Shown: in pieces, positions 35,462-43,281 of the stretch
How positions within the stretch are numbered: the stretch's first letter is position 1
How the letters are laid out: every line of letters starts with the position of its first letter
From: CAVSWT01 sp963731745
Lineage (GTDB): Bacteria; Bacteroidota; Ignavibacteria; Ignavibacteriales; Ignavibacteriaceae
Assembly: GCA_963731745.1 (NCBI GenBank)
Contig: CAVSWT010000013.1
Coordinates: 1-64,000 of the forward strand
DNA: 64,000 bases
Direction: 5' to 3'
Position numbers and translations under genes: made by a program
Notes under the pieces: model-generated
The model's database searches: none
What the model saw: only the letters and a program-made list of their open reading frames with translations
Told to the model about the DNA's origin: nothing

Positions 35462-35911
35462 AAAATCCTCTTGATAAAAAAATTAATTTAATATGGTGAT
35501 ATAAATATTTTATTATTGGATTTGATTAAAGAATGGATTTCAAAATTCGAAATCATTTTTTCCCCTTGAATGATTTTAATTGTTGCAGCTTCATTAAAAA
35601 AGAAAATTTTAATAAAATCCTTTATTTCTACTAATAAAACTTAGCGAATAATTAACTAAAAAACTGAAAAATAATAAGAGAATTTTAAAATTTAATATTC
35701 GTTAATCTTTTTGCTTTTATATCCAAAATTGAATGACTTTGAATGGAATTTTGAAGCAGTAGATTTATAACGTTATTAAACAAACTAGCTTATTTAAAGG
35801 GTTCTGAGAAAATATTCTCAAGCGTGATTTTTGATTTATGACTTTTGACTTAATTATTTAATAGATTTGTAATAATAATTTGTTGAAAATTCAAAAAAAA
35901 TTGAGGCAAAA
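35462..35911. other. divergent spacer with a small inverted repeat
   Basis: 450 AT-rich bases between the NAD-type GDH gene and the M24 peptidase gene. The only structure seen is GATTTC-N7-GAAATC at 35536-35554, about 75 bases ahead of the GDH start, a weak operator candidate. A minus-strand frame at 35854-36132 overlaps the peptidase gene and looks like chance. Confidence 0.4.
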
Positions 35912-37102
35912 ATGGATAATGAAATTCTAAAAGAAAAAGTTAACCAGGCAGTCGGAATTCTGAAAGAAAAAGATATTGATATGTGGATTACTTTTGTTAG
36001 AGAAAGCTCCAACATGAAAGATCCGGTTTTGGATATGATATCCGGAATTAACTTTACATGGCTTACAGCTTTAATAATAAACAAGGATGGAGATACAACA
36101 TGCATAGTCGGCTCGTTAGAAGAAAGCAACATTCGTGAAAAAAATCTTTACAAAAATATTGTTGGATATAATGAATCGATAAAAGATCTTCTTGTAAATT
36201 ATATCAAGTCCAAAAATCCAAAACAGATTGCAATTAATTTTTCACTAAACTCTGAATTGGCTGACGGATTAACACATGGAATGTATCTTATTTTAACTGA
36301 TTACTTAAAAAATACTGATTATGTAAATAGGTTAATTTCTTCAGAAGAAATTATTTCCGCGCTTAAAGGAAGGAAGACTGCAACGGAATTAAAAATAATG
36401 CATGAAGCAGTTGATGAAACTTTGAAGATTTTTGATCAGGCCACAAATTTTATCAAGCCGGGTAAAAGTGAACTTGAAATTTCAGATTTCATAAAAAATA
36501 TTGTTAAAGAAAAAGGATTCGGATTAGCCTGGGATGACGATCATTGTCCGGCAGTTTTTACGGGTCCTGAAGCTGGTGATCCGCATTCCGGCCCGACAAA
36601 AAGAAAAGTTGAGAAAGGCCACATGGTTAATATTGATTTTGGTATTCAATATAAAGGTTATTGTTCCGACCTGCAGCGAACCTGGTATGTCTTAAAAGAT
36701 GGCGAAACTGAAGCTCCGGCAGAAGTTACTAAAGGATTTAATATTATTCGTGACGCGATTCAAAAAGTTGCGGATGCACTTAAACCAGGAGTTACAGGTT
36801 TAAAAATGGATACCATAGCAAGAAACTTTATCGTCGAACAAGGATATGCTGAATATCCTCACGGCCTGGGTCATCAAGTAGGAAGAGCGGTACATGATGG
36901 CGGCGCTGGACTTTTTCCTAAGTGGGAAAAATATGGTAACACTCCGCTTATGGAAATTGAAGAATCACAAGTTTTTACAATTGAACCACGGTTGCAGGTA
37001 AAAGGATACGGCACATCAACTCTTGAAGAAGAAGTTTATGTAACAAAAGACGGCTGCAAATTTATTTCAAAACCTCAAAAAGAGATTTGGCTAATTAAAT
37101 AA
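35912..37102 (+). CDS. M24 family Xaa-Pro aminopeptidase/dipeptidase-like
   Basis: 396 residues. The N-terminal creatinase-like domain (~1-160: IDMWITFVRESSNMKDPVLD, ALIINKDGDTTCIVGSLEE) is followed by a pita-bread catalytic domain. Five metal ligands can be read: Asp in NIDFGIQYKG, Asp in CSDLQRTWY, His in PHGLGHQVG, Glu in TIEPRLQVKG, and Glu in TLEEEVYVTK. It releases N-terminal residues next to proline in the cytoplasm, completing peptide breakdown. There is no signal peptide. It is divergent from the GDH island and fits an amino-acid-using metabolism. Confidence 0.88.
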   Translation: MDNEILKEKVNQAVGILKEKDIDMWITFVRESSNMKDPVLDMISGINFTWLTALIINKDGDTTCIVGSLEESNIREKNLYKNIVGYNESIKDLLVNYIKSKNPKQIAINFSLNSELADGLTHGMYLILTDYLKNTDYVNRLISSEEIISALKGRKTATELKIMHEAVDETLKIFDQATNFIKPGKSELEISDFIKNIVKEKGFGLAWDDDHCPAVFTGPEAGDPHSGPTKRKVEKGHMVNIDFGIQYKGYCSDLQRTWYVLKDGETEAPAEVTKGFNIIRDAIQKVADALKPGVTGLKMDTIARNFIVEQGYAEYPHGLGHQVGRAVHDGGAGLFPKWEKYGNTPLMEIEESQVFTIEPRLQVKGYGTSTLEEEVYVTKDGCKFISKPQKEIWLIK

Positions 37103-37518
37103 AATATTATTTAAGCTGAAGAAATAAATTACCGGAGAAATAACTAATGCGCTTCCCTTTTGAATCATGAATTACTTGAGCATTTGTGAAGTATATTAAT
37201 ATTTTAATATTATTTGAGTTTTGCCTAATAATTAAATCGTCAGCCAGCAAGTTTAATTGATGGTATTAACCTTTAAATTTAGTAGACCAATCATTCAACG
37301 TATCTGTATATTAACTCATATAAATTAATTCCAAGAGTTCTGCAGGTTCTTCAGTCCACTAAAATTAGCACCCATCTTTGCATTTTGATATTCCAGACGG
37401 GACAATCTTTAAACCTTATCCGCTAAAACATTTGAGAACTAAATACGATAATAATCTAATGGATTTAAATATTTATTTAAATATAAACTAACAAAACTCA
37501 ATAATAAGCGGAGAAAAA
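37103..37518. other. spacer without recognisable gene
   Basis: 416 AT-rich bases between the M24 peptidase and bacteriohemerythrin genes. No open frame with a ribosome site and no clear hairpin or RNA gene is seen. The promoter of the hemerythrin gene is presumably near the 3' end. Confidence 0.45.
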
Positions 37519-37914
37519 ATGGCAGAGTTAATTTCCTGGTCACCTAAATACAGTGTAAACCATCCTTTAATGGATGCACAGCATAAACAATTAATTACTT
37601 TGATAAATAATTTACATTCAGCAATGAGTCAAGGTCGGGGTAAGGATGTTTTGCAAAAAACATTAGATGAATTAATAAAGTATACAAAAATTCATTTCGC
37701 CACAGAAGAAAAATTAATGATGGAAGCCAATTATAAAGAATTGATTGAGCATCGCCAGGTGCATAAAATTCTTACTCAAAAGGTAATAAGATTACAAAAT
37801 AAATTTAAAGAGGGCAAAGCACTTTTAACTATGGAAGTAATGGAATTTTTAAAAAACTGGTTAATTGAACATATTGAAGGAACAGATAAAAAGTACAGTA
37901 CAGTTATTTCTTAA
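37519..37914 (+). CDS. bacteriohemerythrin
   Basis: 131 residues, AGCGGAG six bases before the ATG. A four-helix hemerythrin with the full set of di-iron ligands in order: H in NHPLMDAQH, H-x3-E in IHFATEEKLM, H-x3-H in EHRQVHKIL, and H-x4-D in EHIEGTDKKY. It binds oxygen reversibly at a non-haem di-iron centre and is used for O2 storage, delivery or sensing in microaerobic bacteria. Stand-alone form without a sensor domain. A strong terminator follows, so it is monocistronic. Confidence 0.93.
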   Translation: MAELISWSPKYSVNHPLMDAQHKQLITLINNLHSAMSQGRGKDVLQKTLDELIKYTKIHFATEEKLMMEANYKELIEHRQVHKILTQKVIRLQNKFKEGKALLTMEVMEFLKNWLIEHIEGTDKKYSTVIS

Positions 37915-37927
37915 AAAGTAATTTTGT

Positions 37928-37962
37928 AAGGACGCATTTAAATATAAGTAGCGTCCTTTTTT
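37928..37962 (+). terminator. rho-independent terminator of the bacteriohemerythrin gene
   Basis: AAGGACGC (37928-37935), a 15-base loop, then GCGTCC with a T-run (37951-37962). It lies 14 bases after the stop. On the other strand it could also end the convergent aat gene. Confidence 0.8.
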
Positions 37963-37978
37963 ATTTTAAAATTTAGTT

Positions 37979-38596
37979 CTAGAATCTGCAGTCCCTTTGA
38001 TAAGACTTAAAAAGTAACTGCTGATATTCTTTAAATGTGATTTCTTCAGCGCCAAACATTTTTAAGTGTTCAGTCATATATTGAACATCCAGAATCATAA
38101 AATTATTTTCGTTGAGTCTTTCAATCAATTTAACCAATGCAGCTTTTGATGCCTGTTCAACTTTTGAAAACATTGATTCACCGAAAAAGGCACCTCTAAA
38201 AGTTACGCCATACAAACCTCCAACAAGTTTCCCGTTTCTCCATGTTTCAACTGTGTGAATATGTCCGTTTTTATGAAGGTTTAAATAGGCCTCAATCAAT
38301 TTATCTGAAATCCAGGTTGTTTCCCTGTCTGCACAATTTTTTACGATTGATAGAAAATCGTTATCATACTTAAATTCAAAATCAGAGTTCTCCAAATACC
38401 TTTTTAACGAACGTGGAATATTAAAATTATCAAGAGGAATGATTGTTCTAATTTCCGGCATGTACCAATTTATTTCATCGGTTTTTTCATCTGCCATTGG
38501 AAAAGCACCGCTGGCATAAAGACGCAGCATATTTTCCGGCTTTAATAAATCGGAACCATTTATTTCATTTTTGTTTCTCATACTAAAATTAAACAT
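37979..38596 (-). CDS. aat: leucyl/phenylalanyl-tRNA-protein transferase
   Basis: 205 residues, slightly short for Aat (about 210-240). N-end rule enzyme that adds Leu or Phe from charged tRNA to N-terminal Arg/Lys of proteins, marking them for ClpAP. Signature stretches: LYASGAFPMADEKTDEINWY, MPEIRTIIPLDNFNIPRSL, TWISDKLIEAY, GHIHTVETWRNGKLVGGLYG, GAFFGESMFSKVEQASKAAL and LDVQYMTEHLKMFGAEEI. The catalytic pocket residues appear intact. Convergent with the hemerythrin gene. Confidence 0.92.
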   Translation of the reverse strand: MFNFSMRNKNEINGSDLLKPENMLRLYASGAFPMADEKTDEINWYMPEIRTIIPLDNFNIPRSLKRYLENSDFEFKYDNDFLSIVKNCADRETTWISDKLIEAYLNLHKNGHIHTVETWRNGKLVGGLYGVTFRGAFFGESMFSKVEQASKAALVKLIERLNENNFMILDVQYMTEHLKMFGAEEITFKEYQQLLFKSYQRDCRF

Positions 38597-38638
38597 GTAA
38601 AAATTTATTTAAAATAAAAAGTGACTTTTCATTTATAT

Positions 38639-38667
38639 AAGCCCAATTTCTTTGAGAAATTGGGTTT
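38639..38667. terminator. palindromic hairpin, possibly a dispersed element
   Basis: AAGCCCAATTTCT and AGAAATTGGGTTT with a three-base loop, followed by an AT-rich run. It is nearly the same as the hairpin at 41622-41650, but with a paired A-T in place of G-C. It lies upstream of both the aat start (minus) and the FG-GAP gene (plus), which is odd for a terminator. Confidence 0.55.
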
Positions 38668-38746
38668 ATAATTATAAAAAGTTAATTAATAATTTGCCCT
38701 TCTCAAGGAAATATTATAGGTTATAATCAATCATTCGGGGAGTTTT

Positions 38747-40384
38747 ATGAATAAATTCATTTCAATATTATTAAGCTTTTTAACCTTATTCATTATTTTA
38801 ATTTCTGAACAAGTAAAAGCCCAAGACAGCCTTTATCTTGTAGGTACAATAACCGGCCAATCTACAGAACAAAAAATATATAATGTAAAAGGAGTTGGAG
38901 ATGTAAACGGAGATGGTTATGATGATTTTATGGTTTCAAATAGAACTGGAAAAAAAGTCAGAGATGAAGGTGTAGTGAAATTGTATTTAGGTTCTGAAGA
39001 CGCAAACTTAATTCCCGATGTTACTTTCCATTATCCCGGGAAAGATACATTAAATGATTTTGGAGTAGCTTCCGGAATTGGAGATATAAACAATGATGGC
39101 TATGATGATTTTGCAATATACCGGCAGCGTTTGGAGATTGGGGATATTCAAATGGGAAAGTTTTTATTTATTTAGGAGGGCCAACCATTGATACAATTCC
39201 TTTAAGTGAATTCAATGAGACATTGGATACAAGATAATTTTGGATATGATGTAGAAGGGGTAGGAGATATTAACAAAGATGGGTTTGATGATTTTATAAT
39301 AACCTCACCTATATAATTGGTCAAACTGGAATGGGTTATGCTTATTTATTTTGGGGAGGAGATACTATTTCATGGAATAGAAGCGATAACTTTTACAAGT
39401 AAAACTTTATTATTGGAAGATCATTTTGGAATAAGTGCAGCAAATATTGGTGATATAAATAGATGATGGATTATGATGATTTAGCTATTAGGAGCTATCT
39501 TTACGCAAAACTAATGATTCAGGTATAGTTTATATTTATTATGGCGGTAAATTCAATGAATACATAATACGGATACAACTTTTAATATCTGATGGAAATT
39601 AGGTACTTGATTTTGGAATGGCAAATTAAAAGTGCTGGAGATTTAAATGAATGATGGCATACAAAGATTTTATAGTATTAGCTGGAGATATCCAAATTAT
39701 TATATTTATCTAATCATGAATTTAATAATCGATATTAGACGATTCAAATCGGTTATGGAGGGTATGCAGTATACAAATAGATGTGATATAAATAGATGAT
39801 GGTATTAGCGATTTTGATCATAGGTAATATAGATTATAAAAAATCAGATAGTGTTATGGTTGGAGGCATTTAAATATTTTAGTAAGGCTCAATAGCTAGA
39901 TATAATCAGTTGTACGATTGAAGGAGAAAATAAATGGGATGAATTTTCACAAATACATTTGTATTGTTGCGGATATAAATGGAGATGGATATGATGAAAT
40001 TATAAGTTTTAGCCCCAAATTATCCAGATTATGAATAATCCCACAAGGTAAAATTTATATCTATTCATACAAAAAAATAACTGATGTAAAGGATGATAAA
40101 AAAAATATTCCAAATGAATTTAATTTATACCAAAACTATCCTAATCCATTTCAATCCTACAACAGTAATAAGTTATCAGTTATCAGTAACCAGTAATATA
40201 AAGCTTAAAAATATATGATATACTTGGAAGAGAGATAACTACATTAATAGATAAGGAAATGCAAGCCGGCAAACATGAAATAGAATTTGACGCATCAAAA
40301 TATAATTTAAGCAGTGGAATATATTTTTATCAATTAAGAGTTGATGGATTGATAGCTTCTAAAAAATTTGTATTGTTAAAATAA
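38747..40384 (+). pseudogene. FG-GAP repeat secreted protein with T9SS sorting domain, shredded by many frame breaks
   Basis: It starts with a signal peptide (ILLSFLTLFIILISEQVKAQ) and good FG-GAP/integrin-like repeats (GVGDVNGDGYDDFMVS, GIGDINNDGYDDFAI). The first break is near 39128; the shifted frame reads AFGDWGYSNGKVFIYLGG. Further repeats follow in alternating frames (GVGDINKDGFDDFIITSP, then GDIN plus an extra base, DDG). The end is a sorting domain read across two more breaks: NEFNLYQNYPNPF, ISYQLSVTSNIKL, YDILGREITTLIDKEM, SSGIYFYQLRVDG, ASKKFVLLK. At least eight breaks are visible between 39120 and 40220, most curable by dropping one base. The gene is either a decaying pseudogene or a badly called stretch. 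Confidence 0.8.
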
Positions 40385-40414
40385 TATATATTTAAATCCC
40401 TACACAGATAATAT

Positions 40415-40440
40415 TAGTGACAAGTCGCGACTTGTCACTA
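40415..40440. repeat. 26-bp perfect palindrome
   Basis: TAGTGACAAGTCG followed directly by CGACTTGTCACTA, a perfect 13 + 13 palindrome with no spacer, 30 bases after the FG-GAP gene. It could form a hairpin in RNA (terminator without a strong T-run) or be a binding site for a dimeric protein. Confidence 0.7.
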
Positions 40441-40656
40441 TAATGATATTTTTGAATTCCAAAATACAAACTACCCATATAAATTTTATTTCTTTTTAGC
40501 ATCTTACTTATTAGATTAACTGCTGTCAAAAATAAATATTTATGCAAGGGGAAGAAATTTTATGAAAAATGTTAATGAAATAATTAAAAATGAAGCCTGC
40601 CGGAAAGATCAAATCATATAATAATTCCAAATATATTTTTAAATTTTGAGGCTTAA

Positions 40657-41598
40657 ATGAGAAAATTGGCTGTAATCGCTTTTGGTGGAAACGCTATTCT
40701 AAGAGGAAATGAAATCGGGACTATTGATCAGCAGGAAAAAAACACTTACGACACTTGCGAAAAATTAATAAAGCTTCTGGAAGACGGTTATAATATTGTT
40801 ATCACTCACGGCAACGGTCCGCAAGTTGGAAATATTTTGCTGCGTAATGAAGCCGGATTCAATCAATATAAAATTCCCAAGATGCCGATTGATATTTGTG
40901 TAGCCGATTCGCAAGGAGGAATTGGGTATATGATTGAAAGACAAATGAGAAATGTTTTAAATGATTATCATGTAGATAGAAATGTCGTAACTTTAGTAAC
41001 ACAAGTTTTGGTAGATATAAAAGATCCGGCATTTGAAAATCCGACAAAACCCGTTGGTGCATTCTATATTAAGGAAGAAGCCGACTTGCTGACAAAAGCA
41101 AACAATTGGATTTTTAAAGAAGACCAGCGGAAGCGCGGCTGGAGGCGTGTTGTTGCTTCTCCTCAACCTATGGACATAATGAATAAAGCAATGATAAGCG
41201 AACTTGTTGAACGCGGGCACATTGTTGTTGCAGTTGGCGGCGGCGGAATCCCGATTTTCAAGCATGAAAATAATCATCTTGAAGCAATTGAAGCTGTGAT
41301 TGATAAAGACCTTGCATCTTCTTTATTAGCGACTATGATTAATGCAGATACATTTTATATTTTTACAGACGTTCCAAAAGTTTATTTGAATTTTAATACT
41401 AAAAATCAGATAGCTTTAGATGAATTAAAAATCTCTGATGCAAAAAAATATTTAAGTGAAGGACAGTTTGCCATGGGCAGCATGGGCCCGAAAATTCTTG
41501 CTGCGGTAAATTTTGTTGAGAACGGCGGTGAAGAGGCAATTATAACTGAAGCATCTCAGGTTGGAATTGAAGGAAGCGGAACAAAAATTATAAAATGA
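40657..41598 (+). CDS. arcC: carbamate kinase
   Basis: 313 residues, full length. Amino-acid-kinase fold with VIAFGGNAILRGNEIGTIDQ (N-terminal Gly/Asn loop), VITHGNGPQVGNILLR, DICVADSQGGIGYMIERQM, VVAVGGGGIPIFK, AVIDKDLASSLLATMI and GQFAMGSMGPKILAA. It interconverts carbamoyl phosphate + ADP and carbamate + ATP, and in catabolism yields ATP and ammonia. It is 113 bases ahead of an ornithine carbamoyltransferase, the two lower steps of the arginine deiminase route. A hairpin between the genes may attenuate read-through. Confidence 0.95.
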   Translation: MRKLAVIAFGGNAILRGNEIGTIDQQEKNTYDTCEKLIKLLEDGYNIVITHGNGPQVGNILLRNEAGFNQYKIPKMPIDICVADSQGGIGYMIERQMRNVLNDYHVDRNVVTLVTQVLVDIKDPAFENPTKPVGAFYIKEEADLLTKANNWIFKEDQRKRGWRRVVASPQPMDIMNKAMISELVERGHIVVAVGGGGIPIFKHENNHLEAIEAVIDKDLASSLLATMINADTFYIFTDVPKVYLNFNTKNQIALDELKISDAKKYLSEGQFAMGSMGPKILAAVNFVENGGEEAIITEASQVGIEGSGTKIIK

Positions 41599-41621
41599 AG
41601 TTATACAAAATAGGCAGCTAT

Positions 41622-41650
41622 AAACCCAGTTTCTTTAAGAAACTGGGTTT
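41622..41650 (+). terminator. hairpin terminator between arcC and the carbamoyltransferase gene
   Basis: AAACCCAGTTTCTT and AAGAAACTGGGTTT with a one-base spacer (effective loop four or more), then TATTTATT. It is a sequence variant of the hairpin at 38639-38667 with a compensated base pair. Confidence 0.65.
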
Positions 41651-41711
41651 ATTTATTCAACTTATATAAGTAACATATAAATTAAAATTTTCATAAAGCG
41701 GAGAGATTAAA

Positions 41712-42647
41712 ATGGCAGTAAACATGAAAGGCAAAAGCTTAATATCGATAAATGATTTATCATTAGAAGAAATCTATCAGATATTTGATTTAAGCAAAAC
41801 TTTAAAAGAAAAATTACTCATTGGCGAGCCGCATAAAATTCTTGAGGGTAGAACTTTAGGAATGATATTTTCCAAACCCTCCACTAGAACAAGAATTTCT
41901 TTTGAAACCGGAATTTACCAGTTAGGCGGACTCGGAATGTATTTCGGTAAAAATGATTTGCAGCTTGGCAAAAGTGAAAATATTTCCGATACTGCAAAAG
42001 TTCTTTCAAGATATTTAAATGCAATTATGATTAGAACTTTTGATCATCAAGACGTGATTGACTTGGCAAAATTTGGTTCAATTCCAATTATAAATGGATT
42101 AACAGATTTACTCCATCCTTGCCAGGTTTTAACTGATCTGTTTACAATACTTGAAAAGAAAAGAACATTAAAAGGTTTAAAGCTAGCATACCTTGGTGAT
42201 GGTAATAATATGGCTCACAGCTTATTGCACGGCTGCTCAAAAGTCGGGATGAATATTGCACTCGCTACACCCTCTAATTACAAACCGGTTAAAGAAATTG
42301 TTGAGAATGCAAAAAAGAATGCGAAATATATGGGAAGCAAAGTTGAAATTCTTGAAGACCCGGTTGCAGCCGTCAATGGCGCAGACATAATTTATACAGA
42401 TGTTTGGGCAAGCATGGGACAAGAATCCGAAGCTGAAGACAGAAAGAAAAAGTTTGTTAAATACCAGGTAAATTCAAAATTAGTTAGGAATGCAAAAGAC
42501 GATTATTTATTTATGCATTGCTTACCGGCACATAGAGGAGATGAAGTAACAGATGAAGTTGCAGATTCTCCAAACTCAGTAATTTTCGATGAAGCTGAAA
42601 ATAGGCTTCACGTTCAAAAAGCTATAATGGCATTACTAATTAAGTAA
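41712..42647 (+). CDS. argF: ornithine carbamoyltransferase
   Basis: 311 residues with an AAGCGGAGAG ribosome site. The carbamoyl-phosphate site is FSKPSTRTRISFETG, followed by RTFDHQDVIDLA. HPCQ lies in LLHPCQVLTDLFT, the ornithine/Asp-loop region in YLGDGNNMAHSLLHGCSK, DVWASMGQE, and the Cys loop FMHCLPAHRGDEV (HCLP confirms an ornithine rather than acetylornithine enzyme). It makes citrulline from ornithine and carbamoyl phosphate, or in reverse feeds carbamate kinase. The neighbouring arcC suggests the degradative direction (arcB), but arcA is not in the window, so either symbol is possible. Confidence 0.93.
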   Translation: MAVNMKGKSLISINDLSLEEIYQIFDLSKTLKEKLLIGEPHKILEGRTLGMIFSKPSTRTRISFETGIYQLGGLGMYFGKNDLQLGKSENISDTAKVLSRYLNAIMIRTFDHQDVIDLAKFGSIPIINGLTDLLHPCQVLTDLFTILEKKRTLKGLKLAYLGDGNNMAHSLLHGCSKVGMNIALATPSNYKPVKEIVENAKKNAKYMGSKVEILEDPVAAVNGADIIYTDVWASMGQESEAEDRKKKFVKYQVNSKLVRNAKDDYLFMHCLPAHRGDEVTDEVADSPNSVIFDEAENRLHVQKAIMALLIK

Positions 42648-42666
42648 AATTCAAAGGTCAAAAGTC

Positions 42667-42702
42667 AAATGTCAAACGTGAATATTAAAACGTTTGACAT
42701 TT
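42667..42702. terminator. bidirectional hairpin between convergent genes
   Basis: AAATGTCAAACGT (42667-42679) and ACGTTTGACATTT (42690-42702) are perfect complements with a ten-base loop. It sits between the convergent carbamoyltransferase and DUF2721 genes. Flanking phrases (GGTCAAAAGTCAAATGTC) are themselves repetitive. Confidence 0.65.
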
Positions 42703-42727
42703 CACATCTCACGTTTAACCTTAAAAA

Positions 42728-43204
42728 TTACTCATCCGTTTTTACTTCATACTGGATAATATCATAACCTTTAATGGTTTCATAGGAAGCAAAAATTACT
42801 CCGAGAAGAACGGCAATCATTCCAAGTAAAAATAAAGCAGCTACAATATAATTTAATTTATCGGTTTCAGATAAATAATTTACACCAATTAAAAGAGAAG
42901 TTAAGACAAAAATACCAACCGCAACCGAATACGCAAAAACTGCATTACGAACTAATCGCACTCTAACAACTAATGATTTGATTTGAGTCGAAAGACTTTC
43001 AATTCTCACATTCTCTTCGTATTTAAATTCCTTGTCATGTTTGCTTAAATATCTTCTGCGCTCTTCATTTAAAAGCCGAATTCTGTTAACTACTAATGAA
43101 TACTTATTATTCATTCCTAAAAGTAAAAGTCCGCATGCAGATATCATTAAACCGGGGGCTAACATTAATTGAATTACTTGTACTATAGAAGATGTTGTGT
43201 CCAT
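42728..43204 (-). CDS. DUF2721 family membrane protein
   Basis: 158 residues. N-terminal VQVIQLMLAPGLMISACGLL followed by LLGMNNKYSLVVNRIRLLNE and a charged helix is the DUF2721 signature. Two further membrane helices lie at about residues 86-107 and 116-140 (VFAYSVAVGIFVLTSLLIGV, IVAALFLLGMIAVLLGVIFA). Inner membrane, function unknown. Members are usually single genes. Confidence 0.8.
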   Translation of the reverse strand: MDTTSSIVQVIQLMLAPGLMISACGLLLLGMNNKYSLVVNRIRLLNEERRRYLSKHDKEFKYEENVRIESLSTQIKSLVVRVRLVRNAVFAYSVAVGIFVLTSLLIGVNYLSETDKLNYIVAALFLLGMIAVLLGVIFASYETIKGYDIIQYEVKTDE

Positions 43205-43281
43205 TTTATTTCTTATTAAATAATTCTTGATAATTACTTTTCAAAATTAAAGAAATAAAATTTAGTTATGAAAAATAAAGT

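Noticed and set aside
40562..40621. 19-codon frame starting MKNVNEIIKNEAC ahead of arcC
   Set aside because: Has a weak GGGGAAG site but is too short and hydrophilic to judge. More likely a chance frame or a gene remnant.
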